Assembly (NCBI GenBank): GCA_033851545.1
Contig: JAWWOO010000038.1
Coordinates: 40,328-104,327, forward strand
Length of the DNA stretch: 64,000 nt
Origin: JAWWOL01 sp033851545
GTDB taxonomy: Bacteria; Actinomycetota; Actinomycetes; JAWWOL01
Direction of reading: 5' to 3'
Shown here: positions 35,875 to 44,494 of the stretch, piece after piece
Layout: every line of letters begins with the position of its first letter
How positions within the stretch are numbered: the stretch's first letter is position 1
Program-made: the position numbers and the translations under genes
The notes under the pieces: model-generated
What the model was told of the DNA's origin: nothing
What the model saw: only the letters and a program-made list of their open reading frames with translations
The model's database searches: none

Positions 35875-35900
35875 GTTGCCTCCATACAAAGGGTGGTTGC

Positions 35901-35925
35901 GACCTTCGGCCCGAGACCGGAGGTC
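35901..35925 (-). promoter_or_regulatory. Stem-loop in the livK leader
   Basis: gaccttcgg and ccggaggtc form a 9-bp stem (8 Watson-Crick pairs and one G-U) around a 7-nt loop, 27 nt upstream of the livK ATG on the minus strand. The remainder of 35926-36276 shows nothing I recognise. Confidence 0.35.
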
Positions 35926-36276
35926 GCACTGCGAGACACGTTCGTCCTGCATGCAAACTGGCATACCGGAAGATCGTGATACTGCCAGCGTCGGGGAGGC
36001 ACCGTCAACGACGCCACGCGCCGCACCGGTCGGCGCTCGAACCGTGACCTTGTCGCTGCCTCGTCGGCGCTGTCCGAGCGTGCAACTCCTGTCTGTACCG
36101 GGCCAGATCATGCCTGAGGACCGACCGTCCAGCCGCCGGACCATACGCGACCGGCTGACGAACCTCGGTGACCTCTTGCAGGGATCCTGCCCGTCGCGCA
36201 TCTCCGGTTGGTTACGGTCGTGCGGCACTTGGGCTACGCCGCGGCACAGATCCGGCAGATCGGGCGACCCAAGCAG

Positions 36277-36295
36277 TTAGGTAAGCCTTACAGAA
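36277..36295 (+). promoter_or_regulatory. DtxR/IdeR/MntR-like operator upstream of the ZIP gene
   Basis: TTAGGTAAGCCTTACAGAA agrees with the 19-bp DtxR-family iron box TTAGGTTAGGCTAACCTAA at 14 of 19 positions and contains the perfect palindrome GTAAG-C-CTTAC. It ends 41 nt before the start codon, overlapping where the promoter should be. Confidence 0.6.
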
Positions 36296-36336
36296 CCTGG
36301 TACGGTGGTGCCGTCCCGACACAAGGAGTGGTCCCG

Positions 36337-37185
36337 GTGAGTACGGCTTCGATCCTGTTGCTCGGCGCCATCGCCGGCCTGACCATCTTTCTCGGGCTGC
36401 CGGTCGGCCGGATGCGCAACCTGTCGACGGGTGTCCGCGTCTTTCTCAACGCCGCGGCGACCGGGGTGCTGCTCTTCCTGTTCTGGGACGTGCTAACCCT
36501 GGCCATGGACAACGTCGAGCCGCGGCTGACCGCCGCTAACGACGGACACGCCTCGTGGGGGCCTTTCACCGGCTTCGCCGCCCTTTTCGCCGGCGGCCTG
36601 ATCGTCGGCCTGATGTCGCTCGTCTACTACGACAGCTGGATGCGCCGGCGGCCGCGGCCGCACGGGCCCGGTGCCGCCTCGGTCTCCGAGCTGGCGCCGG
36701 CTCCCGTACGCGGGCTGCGGTTGCACTCCGAGCCGCGCCGGCTGGCCTTCCTCATCGCGGTCGGGATCGGTCTGCACAACTTCGCCGAAGGGCTGGCCAT
36801 CGGGCAGGCCGCGGCCAGCAAGCAGATCACGCTCGCCGTGCTCCTGATCATCGGCTTCGGCCTGCACAACGCGACGGAGGGGTTCGGCATCGTCGGCCCG
36901 CTGGCTGCAGAGGTCGAGCGGCCGAGCTGGCCGTTCCTGATCCTGCTGGGGCTGATCGGTGGCGGCCCGACCTTCCTCGGCACCGTCGTCGGCCAGGCCT
37001 GGGTGAGCGATGCGCTGGCGACCCTGTTCCTCACCCTGGCCGCAGGCTCGATCCTGTACGTGGTGATAGCCATGCTCGGCGTGTGCGCCAGGGCCGGGCG
37101 CCGCGAGCTGATGATGTGGGGGATCCTGCTCGGCATCGTGGCCGGGTTCGCGACCGACCTGGTGGTGACGGCCGCCGGCGCCTGA
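36337..37185 (+). CDS. ZIP family divalent metal transporter
   Basis: 282 residues from GTG 36337, 8 nt after AAGGAG. Eight predicted membrane helices. The paired metal-site motifs are GIGLHNFAEGLAIGQA (TM4) and GFGLHNATEGFGIVGP (TM5), the HNxxEG signatures of the ZIP fold. A histidine-poor, arginine/proline-rich loop (about residues 105-135) separates TM3 and TM4. Should import Zn, Mn or Fe. The DtxR-like box at 36277 suggests repression by a metal-loaded DtxR-family regulator, pointing to Fe or Mn rather than Zn. Convergent with the PhyH gene, 4 nt apart. Confidence 0.9.
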   Translation: MSTASILLLGAIAGLTIFLGLPVGRMRNLSTGVRVFLNAAATGVLLFLFWDVLTLAMDNVEPRLTAANDGHASWGPFTGFAALFAGGLIVGLMSLVYYDSWMRRRPRPHGPGAASVSELAPAPVRGLRLHSEPRRLAFLIAVGIGLHNFAEGLAIGQAAASKQITLAVLLIIGFGLHNATEGFGIVGPLAAEVERPSWPFLILLGLIGGGPTFLGTVVGQAWVSDALATLFLTLAAGSILYVVIAMLGVCARAGRRELMMWGILLGIVAGFATDLVVTAAGA

Positions 37186-37189
37186 GCCG

Positions 37190-38095
37190 TCAGCGGTCGC
37201 AGCCGCCCTCCTTGTCGGGTCTCGACACGGGCCGGGCAATGTCCTCGGTGCCCTTGTACGCATAGGGATCCACGCCGGCGACAAGCACGACATCACGGTA
37301 GTCGGCGATGGCCATGTGCTCGTCGTGGTCCGGCCGGCGCCACGGCAGCAGCGACTCGGCGCTCATGTAGTGGTTGGCGAGCGCCCGCCGGTAGCCGTGG
37401 CGGCCTGAGTTCTCCAGCGACCGGTGCAAGAGATAGCCGTTGAAGAACACAGCGGTCCCTGCGGGGATCTCGACCGGCACCGACTGGTCGGCGGAGTACG
37501 GGAAGTCGTAGGCCTCGATGCTGCAGTCGAAGTGTGGGTCGTCCTGGTCGCGGGCGGGGTAGAGAACGCCGCGGCGCTGCGAGCCGGGCAGCACCCACAG
37601 GCAGCCGTTCTCCACCGTCGCGTCGTCCAGGGCGATCCACACGCCGGTCAACGAACGGTCCCGGGTCGGGATGAAGTACTCGTCCTGGTGCCAGGCCTGG
37701 CCGGGTTTGCCCTCGGACTTGATGAACAGCATCGACTGCATCGCCTTGACGTTCGGCCCGATCACGGCGAGCAGGCCCTGGACGATGTGTCGGTTGGTCA
37801 GCGCCCGCAAGGCGACGTCGGACACCTTGTGCGGGTAGTGGATGCACAGGAAACGCCGTAGCAGCTGCTCGTCGGACTCGTCACGGGGGGCGGCGGCGCC
37901 GCCGGCCACCTCTCCGAGCTCGCCGCGGCACAGGCGAACTGCCTCGGCGTTCACCTCGGCGACCTCCGCCGGGCTCAGCGCGCCGGAGAGCAGCGCGAAG
38001 CCGCTGTCGCGGTAGTGCTCGGCAAACGCCGGCCCGGCGACCTCGAAGAGGGGAGTGCCAGCGCTGGTGGTCGGGCCGGTGAAGACCGCAGTCAC
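37190..38095 (-). CDS. Phytanoyl-CoA dioxygenase (PhyH) family protein
   Basis: 301 residues from GTG 38095, 7 nt after AAGGGA; the long frame to 39049 overlaps the AraC gene and is rejected. Fe(II)/2-oxoglutarate dioxygenase fold: iron ligands His136 and Asp138 in AWHQDEYF and His224 in NGYLLHRSLENSG, followed by the oxoglutarate-binding Arg (GYRRALANHYMS). LWVLPGSQRRGVLYP and HFDCSIEAYDFPYSA are family blocks. Substrate unknown; the divergent AraC-type gene 93 nt away is the likely regulator. Confidence 0.9.
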   Translation of the reverse strand: MTAVFTGPTTSAGTPLFEVAGPAFAEHYRDSGFALLSGALSPAEVAEVNAEAVRLCRGELGEVAGGAAAPRDESDEQLLRRFLCIHYPHKVSDVALRALTNRHIVQGLLAVIGPNVKAMQSMLFIKSEGKPGQAWHQDEYFIPTRDRSLTGVWIALDDATVENGCLWVLPGSQRRGVLYPARDQDDPHFDCSIEAYDFPYSADQSVPVEIPAGTAVFFNGYLLHRSLENSGRHGYRRALANHYMSAESLLPWRRPDHDEHMAIADYRDVVLVAGVDPYAYKGTEDIARPVSRPDKEGGCDR

Positions 38096-38176
38096 GGAGG
38101 GTCCCTTTCGTCGGTGGACACTGCCCAACAGGCTGCCTGTCCGCACGCTCGGTGCCAATGTCGACATCGTGCGAGT

Positions 38177-38182
38177 TAATAT
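38177..38182 (+). promoter_or_regulatory. Candidate -10 element for the AraC gene
   Basis: TAATAT ends 6 nt before the GTG start at 38189, with no ribosome binding site between, so the transcript is probably leaderless. Confidence 0.5.
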
Positions 38183-38188
38183 CCGAAA

Positions 38189-39070
38189 GTGACATCGCGA
38201 GCTCCCTCCGTGCGGCCGACCGGCCTGGTGCAGGTGGCGGACTACCGGCCGGGGGACACGTTCGGGCCACGCCGCCTCGAGGACTACGAGTTCGTCTGGA
38301 TGCTCGGGGGATCGGCAGTCTGGACCGTCCGGGACGGCGGGCGGGAGACCGACCACGTCCTCAAGCCCGGGAGCCTCGCGCTGGCCCGCGCCCGCACTGT
38401 CGATTCCTATCAGTGGGACGAGCGGCAACCCTCGAAGCACGCCTACGTCCATTTCCGCATCAGCGACCGCGGCAGCCTGCCCGAAGAATCTGCGTGGCCG
38501 GCTGTCCGTATTCTGCTGGGCAGCCCGATCCTCGAAGGGATCTGCGGATATCTGCTCGAGCTGGCCGGGCAGCAGTCCGATCACGCACGCGACAGGAGCG
38601 ACCAGCTGGTGGGCCTCCTGCTGGACGTATTCGTCAACGGGCCGCTCAACGAGCCGTTCACCGGGCTGACGCCACACCTCGCGACGGTGGCAGAGTACGT
38701 CCGCAACAGCTGGGGGAGTGGCGGGTTGCGCATCATCAGCGCGGACGAGCTGTGCTCTGCGACGAGCATTTCGGCCGGTCACCTGTTCCGGCTGTTTCGC
38801 GGACAGTACGGCTGCGGTCCGGCACACGCCCTCGAACTCGTACGACTGGCCCGCGCGGCCACCTCGCTGCAGCGGAGCAACGCGACCATCGCCGAGGTGG
38901 CCCGGCTGAGCGGGTTCGCGAACCCGTACCACTTCTCTCGCCGTTTCAGCGCGGTGTACGGGACACCGCCCGGCGCCTTTCGTGCGCTGACCGCGAGCCC
39001 CGACCCGCTGAAGCCGGTCAGGGACGCCGGTCTGCTCCCCATGGCTCACGTGCTCCTACATCAGCCGTGA
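38189..39070 (+). CDS. AraC family transcriptional regulator
   Basis: 293 residues from GTG 38189. Cupin-like N-terminal sensor (residues 10-90: YEFVWMLGGSAVWTVRDGG, LKPGSLALARARTVDSYQW, KHAYVHFRIS) and a C-terminal double HTH (about 180-270: ELCSATSISAGHLFRLFRGQYGCGPAHALELVRLARAATSLQ, IAEVARLSGFANPYHFSRRFSAVYGTPPGAFR). Encoded divergently from the PhyH dioxygenase, so it probably responds to the dioxygenase substrate. Confidence 0.92.
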   Translation: MTSRAPSVRPTGLVQVADYRPGDTFGPRRLEDYEFVWMLGGSAVWTVRDGGRETDHVLKPGSLALARARTVDSYQWDERQPSKHAYVHFRISDRGSLPEESAWPAVRILLGSPILEGICGYLLELAGQQSDHARDRSDQLVGLLLDVFVNGPLNEPFTGLTPHLATVAEYVRNSWGSGGLRIISADELCSATSISAGHLFRLFRGQYGCGPAHALELVRLARAATSLQRSNATIAEVARLSGFANPYHFSRRFSAVYGTPPGAFRALTASPDPLKPVRDAGLLPMAHVLLHQP

Positions 39071-39077
39071 GCGCGGC

Positions 39078-39746
39078 TCAGGTCGACGGCCGGGTCGTGC
39101 CGGATTCGTACGCCAGAATGACCGCGTGGACCCGGTCTCGCAGACCGAGCTTGCTGAGGATGCGACTGACATGGGTCTTCGCCGTCGCTTCGGACAGCAC
39201 GAGCTCGGTGGCGATCTCAGCATTGCTCAGTCCCGAGGCGATGAGCAGGAACACCTCGCGCTCCCGCTCGGTCAGCGCATCCAGGGCGTCGACGGCAGTG
39301 CCGGCAGCGGACGGGGGAGCGAGCTGGTGGGCGAAGGTGTCGAGGAGCAGCCGGGTCACGCTGGGCGCGATGACGGCGTCGCCAGTGGCCACGGCGCGGA
39401 TGCCGGCCAGGAGATCTGCCGGCTGCACATCCTTGAGCAGGAAGCCGCTCGCACCTGCATGCAGTGCCGAGAAGGCGTACTCATCGATGCCGTACGTGGT
39501 CAGGATGATCACCTTCGCGGCCGGTGCCTCGGCGACGATGCGTCGGGTCGCAGCGATGCCGTCCATGCCCGGCATCCGTACGTCCATCAGCACGATGTCC
39601 GGCTGCAGTGCGCGGGTGCGGGCCACTGCCTGCTCGCCGTCGCCTGCCTCGCCGACGACCTCCATGTCCTCCTGCGCCGACAGGACAAGCCGGAAGCCCT
39701 GACGCAGCAACGGTTGGTCGTCGACCAGCAGGATGCGGATCGTCAC
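39078..39746 (-). CDS. NarL/FixJ-type response regulator
   Basis: 222 residues. Receiver domain 1-120 with phospho-acceptor Asp55 in DIVLMDVRMPGMDG and acidic pair VDDQ (8-10); Lys in FLLKDVQ. C-terminal LuxR HTH (LTEREREVFLLIASGLSNAEIATELVLSEATAKTHVSRILSKLGLRDRVHAV). Overlaps the histidine kinase gene by 4 nt and lies at the end of an operon with an ABC exporter. Confidence 0.93.
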   Translation of the reverse strand: MTIRILLVDDQPLLRQGFRLVLSAQEDMEVVGEAGDGEQAVARTRALQPDIVLMDVRMPGMDGIAATRRIVAEAPAAKVIILTTYGIDEYAFSALHAGASGFLLKDVQPADLLAGIRAVATGDAVIAPSVTRLLLDTFAHQLAPPSAAGTAVDALDALTEREREVFLLIASGLSNAEIATELVLSEATAKTHVSRILSKLGLRDRVHAVILAYESGTTRPST

Positions 39747-40948
39747 GGCGCCACCTCCGCGCCAGCGAGCTGCAGCTGGCCGACGACGCGCCAGCCGCCG
39801 TCGGGGCGGCGGGCTGCCTCGACACTGCCGTTGAAGACTGCGGCCCGTTCGCGCATGCCGGCGATGCCCTGGCCGGTCTGCCAGGCGGACGACTCGTCAA
39901 ACGCGTAGGGCAGGTCGTCATTGTCGATCTCGACCCGCACCCCGGTGTCGAGGTAGCGCAGGACCACGGTGGCGCGGGTGGCGTGCCGCGCATGTTTCAG
40001 CACGTTGGTAAGGCTTTCCTGGATCAGCCGGTAGACGGCGAGCTGGGCACTGGGCACGAGCGGGCGGGGCTGCCCGACCACGACCAGGTCGACCGGCAGG
40101 CCGGCGGCGCGGACCTGGCGGACCAGGTCCTCCAGCGCCTCGACGCCAGGTTGGGGAGCGCGCTCGAGCTCCTCCGCGCCGCGCAGATCGCCTAGTACGC
40201 GCCGGATCTCCTGCAGCGACTGCCGGCCCAGAGCCGCGGACTGCTCCATGGCCTGCTGAGCCTCGCCGGGCGCACGGGCAACGGCAGCGGCCGCGCCGTC
40301 GCTCAGGGCGATCATCACGGCGAGGCTGTGCGCCACGATGTCGTGCATCTCCCGCGAGATCCTGGCCCGCTCATCGGTGACCGCGATCAGCGCACGGGTG
40401 TCCCGCTCCTGCTCGGCGATCTGCGCCCGCTCGATGACGCTGCTCACGTAGGCGCGGCGGGTCCGGACATAGATGCCGAGCACCCATGCCCCGGCCACCG
40501 TTCCGGTGAGCAGCACCATCGAATCGATCAGATGTGAGGACGGTGCCCACGCGAACGCAGCCAGGATCACCCCCACTTGCGCGATGACAGCGGCGTAGAC
40601 AACAGTTGCCCGTCGGGAGGAGTGCGCGCCGATCGCGTACAGGGAGATCAGCAGGGCGAAGTCGGCACCAGCCCGGGTGTTCGTGCTCCACTGCGCAAAC
40701 GCGACCGCTGACTGAACCAGGAAGACGGCGAACGGGGCGTAGCGGCGCCCCAGGAGCGGAAGGGCCAGCCCCAGGTCGAAGGCCCAGGCATAGCCGCTGC
40801 CGTGCGTGGTGCCCGGCTTGACCAAGTCGGGCACCAGCCCCAGCAGCAAGACCACTGCGAGCACGGCGCCATCACCGAGGAGAGGATGCGCTCGGTGGGA
40901 GCGCACGAGCCGCAAGACGCGGGCCGCCGGCGCGACGAGGGAACTCAT
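39743..40948 (-). CDS. Sensor histidine kinase, HPK7/DesK-like
   Basis: 401 residues from ATG 40948. Four to six membrane helices in residues 25-165 with no large extracellular loop, so it probably senses the membrane. HisKA_3 dimerisation box ERARISREMHDIVAHSLAVM with His202, then a HATPase domain (VYRLIQESLTNVLKHARHATRATVVL, GQGIAGMRERAAVFNGSVEA). Partner of the NarL-type regulator. Its gene is downstream of an ABC exporter, the layout typical of cell-envelope stress or antimicrobial detoxification modules. Confidence 0.92.
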   Translation of the reverse strand: MSSLVAPAARVLRLVRSHRAHPLLGDGAVLAVVLLLGLVPDLVKPGTTHGSGYAWAFDLGLALPLLGRRYAPFAVFLVQSAVAFAQWSTNTRAGADFALLISLYAIGAHSSRRATVVYAAVIAQVGVILAAFAWAPSSHLIDSMVLLTGTVAGAWVLGIYVRTRRAYVSSVIERAQIAEQERDTRALIAVTDERARISREMHDIVAHSLAVMIALSDGAAAAVARAPGEAQQAMEQSAALGRQSLQEIRRVLGDLRGAEELERAPQPGVEALEDLVRQVRAAGLPVDLVVVGQPRPLVPSAQLAVYRLIQESLTNVLKHARHATRATVVLRYLDTGVRVEIDNDDLPYAFDESSAWQTGQGIAGMRERAAVFNGSVEAARRPDGGWRVVGQLQLAGAEVAP

Positions 40949-40992
40949 GGTCCCATCGTCCTCGCCAACGGCCCGTCGAGCTGCACTTGCGG

Positions 40993-41820
40993 TCAAGCGT
41001 CGCGCCGCTTGACCAGCGCGGCTGCCGCCAGCAGCCCACCCAGCACCCAGGCGAGCAGGACGGCGAAGCCGGCCCACGGGCTGAGCATGTACGTCGTGTG
41101 AACGCTGTTGGTGAACGCGCTGCCCGCCCCTGCCGGAAGGTACTCCGCGACAGTCTTGCCCCACGTGCCGGGCATCACCCCGAGGATGACCGGAACGACG
41201 ATCAGGATGCCGACCAGCCCGGCGATGCCGCCAGCGGTGCTGCGCACGATCCAGCCGAGGACCGCACCGAGCAGGCCGACCATCGCAAGGAAGGCACCGG
41301 TGCCCACCACGACCCGAAGGACACCGGGGTCGCCGAGGGAAACACCGTGGTGGTACTGGGAAAGCAGGCCCTCCGCACCGAGGAAGCCGGTCACGGACGC
41401 GGTCACCATGGCCGCGAGCGCGATGCCACCGAAGACCAGCGCCTTGGCGAGCACGACGGGGATGCGGCGAGGCACAGCTGCCAAGGTGGACCGGATCATC
41501 CCGGTGCCGTACTCGGCCGAGACGAACAGCACGCCGAGGACGCCGATCAGCAGCTGGGCCAGGAAGTATCCCTGCAGCACGCCGGAGGGCGCCGCATCCG
41601 CCGGGGCCAGGGTGCTCCACTTCGAGCCGATGCTCCCGGCGATGACCAGGGCAATGACGACCATGGCCGCGACAGCGCCGAACAGGGTGAGCCAGCTGGA
41701 GCGCAAGGTGGCGAACTTGATCCACTCGGACTTGACGACACGCGGGAAGGAGACGTCGCGGCGCTGCGGGCGCGCAACTTGCGACGGCACTTCTACGACA
41801 TTCATCGTTGCGGTACTCAT
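40993..41820 (-). CDS. ABC transporter permease (ABC-2 type)
   Basis: 275 residues. About six membrane helices: FATLRSSWLTLFGAVAAMVVIALVIAG, FLAQLLIGVLGVLFVSAEYGTGMIRSTL, LGAVLGWIVRSTAGGIAGLVGILIVVPVILG. The block SAEYGTGMIRSTLAAVPRR is typical of ABC-2 exporters paired with LPxxG-type ATPases. Overlaps the ATPase gene by 4 nt. Transport substrate unknown. Confidence 0.9.
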   Translation of the reverse strand: MSTATMNVVEVPSQVARPQRRDVSFPRVVKSEWIKFATLRSSWLTLFGAVAAMVVIALVIAGSIGSKWSTLAPADAAPSGVLQGYFLAQLLIGVLGVLFVSAEYGTGMIRSTLAAVPRRIPVVLAKALVFGGIALAAMVTASVTGFLGAEGLLSQYHHGVSLGDPGVLRVVVGTGAFLAMVGLLGAVLGWIVRSTAGGIAGLVGILIVVPVILGVMPGTWGKTVAEYLPAGAGSAFTNSVHTTYMLSPWAGFAVLLAWVLGGLLAAAALVKRRDA

Positions 41821-42761
41821 GCTGCCAGCTCCTGGTGGTCGGTGGTGAGTGACTGAGTGTCGGCGGCCCGGTACTCCACCTCGTCCTTGGTGAGCTCCAT
41901 GAAGGCCTGCTCCAGCGACGCCTGGACCGGCGACAGCTCGTACAGGACGATGCCGGCGTCGGCCGCCTGCTTGCCGATCGTGTCGGAGCTGAGGCCGGTG
42001 ATGTCCAGCTCGTCGCGGTCGGAGCTGGAGACGCTGACCCCGTCCCGCAGCAGTAGTGAGCGCAGCTGGGCGGCTTGCGGGGTTCGGACGTGCACCGACT
42101 TGGTCGAGGCGCTGTCGATGAAGTCCGCGACCGACATGTCGCGGATCAGCCGGCCGCGGCCGACGACGATGAGATGTTCGGCTGTCACGGCCATCTCCGA
42201 CATCAGGTGCGAGGACACGAAGACCGTACGGCCCTCCGCGGCCAGTCCCTTGAGCAGGTTGCGGATCCAGAGGATGCCCTCGGGGTCAAGCCCGTTCACG
42301 GGTTCGTCGAGCATGATCGTGTCCGGATCGCCCAGCAGTGCCGATGCGATGCCGAGGCGCTGGCCCATGCCGAGGGAGAAGGCGCCGGCCCTCTTGCTCG
42401 CCACCTCGCGCAGGCCAACAAGGTCGATGACCTCCTCGACCCGGCGCCTGCCGATGCCGGTGGTCGCTGCCATCGCCCGCAGGTGGTTCTCCGCCGAGCG
42501 TCCGGTGTGGATGGCCCGGGCCTCGAGCAGCACGCCCACCTCGTGCAGCGGCGCGGGGTGGTCGGCGTACCGGCGGCCGTTGACCGTGACCGTGCCAGAT
42601 GTCGGGCTGTCGAGGCCCACGATCATCCGCATCGTCGTGGACTTGCCGGCCCCGTTGGGTCCGAGGAAACCGGTGACGATACCGGGTCGTACGGTGAAGC
42701 TCAGGTCGTTGACGGCTGTCTTGTCTCCGTATTCCTTGGTCAAGTTGTGCGCTTCGATCAT
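41817..42761 (-). CDS. ABC transporter ATP-binding protein, ABC-2 exporter
   Basis: 314 residues from ATG 42761. Walker A GFLGPNGAGKSTTMRMIVGL, signature region FSLGMGQRLGIASALLGDP (LGMGQ instead of LSGGQ, usual in this subfamily), Walker B IMLDEPVNGLDP and the H-loop VFVSSHLMSEM. The C-terminal 80 residues (QAAQLRSLLLRDGVSVSSS... LEQAFMELTKDEVEYRA) are the regulatory tail. First gene of the operon ATPase - permease - histidine kinase - response regulator. Confidence 0.93.
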   Translation of the reverse strand: MIEAHNLTKEYGDKTAVNDLSFTVRPGIVTGFLGPNGAGKSTTMRMIVGLDSPTSGTVTVNGRRYADHPAPLHEVGVLLEARAIHTGRSAENHLRAMAATTGIGRRRVEEVIDLVGLREVASKRAGAFSLGMGQRLGIASALLGDPDTIMLDEPVNGLDPEGILWIRNLLKGLAAEGRTVFVSSHLMSEMAVTAEHLIVVGRGRLIRDMSVADFIDSASTKSVHVRTPQAAQLRSLLLRDGVSVSSSDRDELDITGLSSDTIGKQAADAGIVLYELSPVQASLEQAFMELTKDEVEYRAADTQSLTTDHQELAA

Positions 42762-42780
42762 CGTGATCACCTGTCCTCTG

Positions 42781-42798
42781 CGTGGTAGTAACTCCACG
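42781..42798 (-). promoter_or_regulatory. Short inverted repeat upstream of the ABC-2 operon
   Basis: cgtgg (42781-42785) and ccacg (42794-42798) form an 18-bp dyad about 20 nt before the ATPase start codon, a plausible operator for the co-encoded response regulator. Confidence 0.3.
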
Positions 42799-42945
42799 CT
42801 AGGGAAAGTGAGCCCTACTGACGTCGTACGGTCGGATGGTCTTGGCCGGGCCGTGCGCCATCACATCGATGTAGCCGGTGGACCGAATGTGATGACCGCG
42901 CAGCGTCGTCGGGCGGCTCGGAACCGCGCCGGTAGGCTCGGAGTC

Positions 42946-43473
42946 ATGGTCGAGCTGAACGAGGGGCTGCTGCATCCTGACGTGGCCGCGGCGCTGGCTG
43001 AGTTCGAGGTGAGCCACGAGGTGCTGGCCTGCCCGCCGGAGCTGGCGGACACCGCGGAGTTCACGGCGCACTACGGGTTCTCCTTGGACGAGGCGGCAAA
43101 CACCATCCTCGTCGCGTCGCGCAAGGTGGAGCCGGCGAGGTACGCAGCCTGCGTCGTGCTGGGGTCCACACGCCTGGACGTCAATCACGCGGTGCGCGAC
43201 CTGTTGGGCGTCAAGCGAGCCTCGTTCGCCGACGCAGAAACCACCACCGCGTTGACGGGAATGCTCGTCGGGGGCGTCACTGCGCCGGGGCTGGTCGGCC
43301 TGCCGATCTACGTCGATCGCGCGGTGATGGACCAGCGACGAGTCGTGATGGGCGGCGGCAACAGGTCCAGCAAGATCCTGCTCGCGCCGACCGAGCTGCT
43401 CAAGCTGCCCAACGTCCAGGTCACCGACGGCCTGGCCACCGACCGCAGCCAGGTGGTCCCGCCGGCGCGCTAG
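42946..43473 (+). CDS. YbaK/EbsC-type aminoacyl-tRNA deacylase
   Basis: 175 residues from ATG 42946, with TAGGCT 7 nt upstream and no ribosome binding site. tRNA-editing domain: DEAANTILVASRKVEPARYAACVVLGSTRLDVNHAVRDLLGVKRASFADAETT and GVTAPGLVGLPIYVDRAVM, with the GG...R block RRVVMGGGNRSSKILLAPTEL. Such proteins clear mischarged tRNAs in trans. Its stop codon falls within the probable -10 hexamer of the next gene. Confidence 0.85.
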   Translation: MVELNEGLLHPDVAAALAEFEVSHEVLACPPELADTAEFTAHYGFSLDEAANTILVASRKVEPARYAACVVLGSTRLDVNHAVRDLLGVKRASFADAETTTALTGMLVGGVTAPGLVGLPIYVDRAVMDQRRVVMGGGNRSSKILLAPTELLKLPNVQVTDGLATDRSQVVPPAR

Positions 43474-43483
43474 CGTTCAGAGG

Positions 43484-43936
43484 GTGGCCTCGCATCCCGG
43501 CAACAACGCCCTCGACCCGCAGCTGACACAGTGGCTCCGGCAGCGCCGGCAAGCCGTGCTGGCCACTGCCCGTCGAGACGGCACGCCCCAGACGTCCAAC
43601 GTCCTCTTCGCCTTCGACGGTGAGCGGGCGCGGATCAGCGTCACCACGAGCCGCGCCAAGACGGCCAACATGCGCCGGCATCCGGGCGTCGTGCTGCACG
43701 TCTTGGGCGACACGTTCTGGCAGTACGCGGCGGTGACCTGCACGGCCAGCCTGGGACCGGTCAGCTCAGAACCCGGTGACCAAGCCGGCCAGGACCTGCT
43801 GGCGCTGTATGAGCAGATTGCGCAGTCGGCGCATCCGAACCCGGGGGAGTTCTACCAGGTGATGGTGTCCGAGCGCCGTCTCGTCGCAGCGTTGGCACCG
43901 GTGTCTGCCGTGACGTCCGGGCTGGCCCAGCAGTAA
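43484..43936 (+). CDS. Pyridoxamine-phosphate-oxidase-like, PPOX class F420/FMN-dependent oxidoreductase
   Basis: 150 residues from GTG 43484; TAGCGT at 43471-43476 is 7 nt upstream. Split-barrel flavin fold: RQAVLATARRDGTPQTSNVLFAFDGERARISVTTSRAKTANMRRHPGVVLHV, typical of the F420-dependent PPOX class common in actinobacteria. Cofactor (F420 versus FMN) cannot be settled by eye. Independent transcription is likely from the upstream hexamer. Confidence 0.85.
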   Translation: MASHPGNNALDPQLTQWLRQRRQAVLATARRDGTPQTSNVLFAFDGERARISVTTSRAKTANMRRHPGVVLHVLGDTFWQYAAVTCTASLGPVSSEPGDQAGQDLLALYEQIAQSAHPNPGEFYQVMVSERRLVAALAPVSAVTSGLAQQ

Positions 43937-43972
43937 GCGACGACCAGCCTTTGCGGTTACATCAATCTTCGA

Positions 43973-43978
43973 TATAGT
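43973..43978 (+). promoter_or_regulatory. Candidate -10 element for the MarR gene
   Basis: TATAGT ends 6 nt before the GTG at 43985 in an A/T-rich stretch that differs clearly from the flanks. Confidence 0.5.
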
Positions 43979-43984
43979 TGCGCG

Positions 43985-44494
43985 GTGGCTTCTGCACTGC
44001 GCGGTCGAGGGCTGGACATCGACGAGCTGACCACGGCGATCGAGGACTTCAACGCGATCTTCATCCGGTTGCCGTCGGTGCGGCGGCTCAACTTCTCCAC
44101 CTTGTCCGTGCTGCACACGCTGTCCCGCCAGGGTCCGTTACGCCTGACCGACCTGACAGCGACTGAGCAGCTGGGGCAACCGGCGCTCACCAGCTTGGTG
44201 GCGAAGCTCGCCAAGGACGGACTTGTCGACCGCCGAACTGACCCACGAGACGGCCGCGCCGTCCTGCTCTCGCTGACCCCCGATGGCGAGGAGATCGTGC
44301 GATCGCGGCACGAGGACCGCATGACGAGGCTGTCCCGTCTCGCGGCGCAGCTGAATGACCAGGAACGAGAGGCGCTCGCCGGATCGGCACGTGTCCTGGC
44401 TCGCATTGTCGAGATCGCGACGACCAATGGCGACCTCGGAGACCTGAGCAGGGGAGGGGTTCGTCATGCCGGCCAAGGCTTTTTCGCTCGTTGA
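43985..44494 (+). CDS. MarR family transcriptional regulator
   Basis: 169 residues from GTG 43985. Winged HTH with FSTLSVLHTLSRQGPLRLTDLTATEQLGQPALTSLVAKLAKDGLVDRRTDPRDGRAVLLSLTPDG, the DxRxxR wing being diagnostic, and flanking dimerisation helices. Its 3' end overlaps the epoxide hydrolase gene by 29 nt, so the two are co-transcribed and the regulator probably controls the hydrolase. Confidence 0.92.
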   Translation: MASALRGRGLDIDELTTAIEDFNAIFIRLPSVRRLNFSTLSVLHTLSRQGPLRLTDLTATEQLGQPALTSLVAKLAKDGLVDRRTDPRDGRAVLLSLTPDGEEIVRSRHEDRMTRLSRLAAQLNDQEREALAGSARVLARIVEIATTNGDLGDLSRGGVRHAGQGFFAR

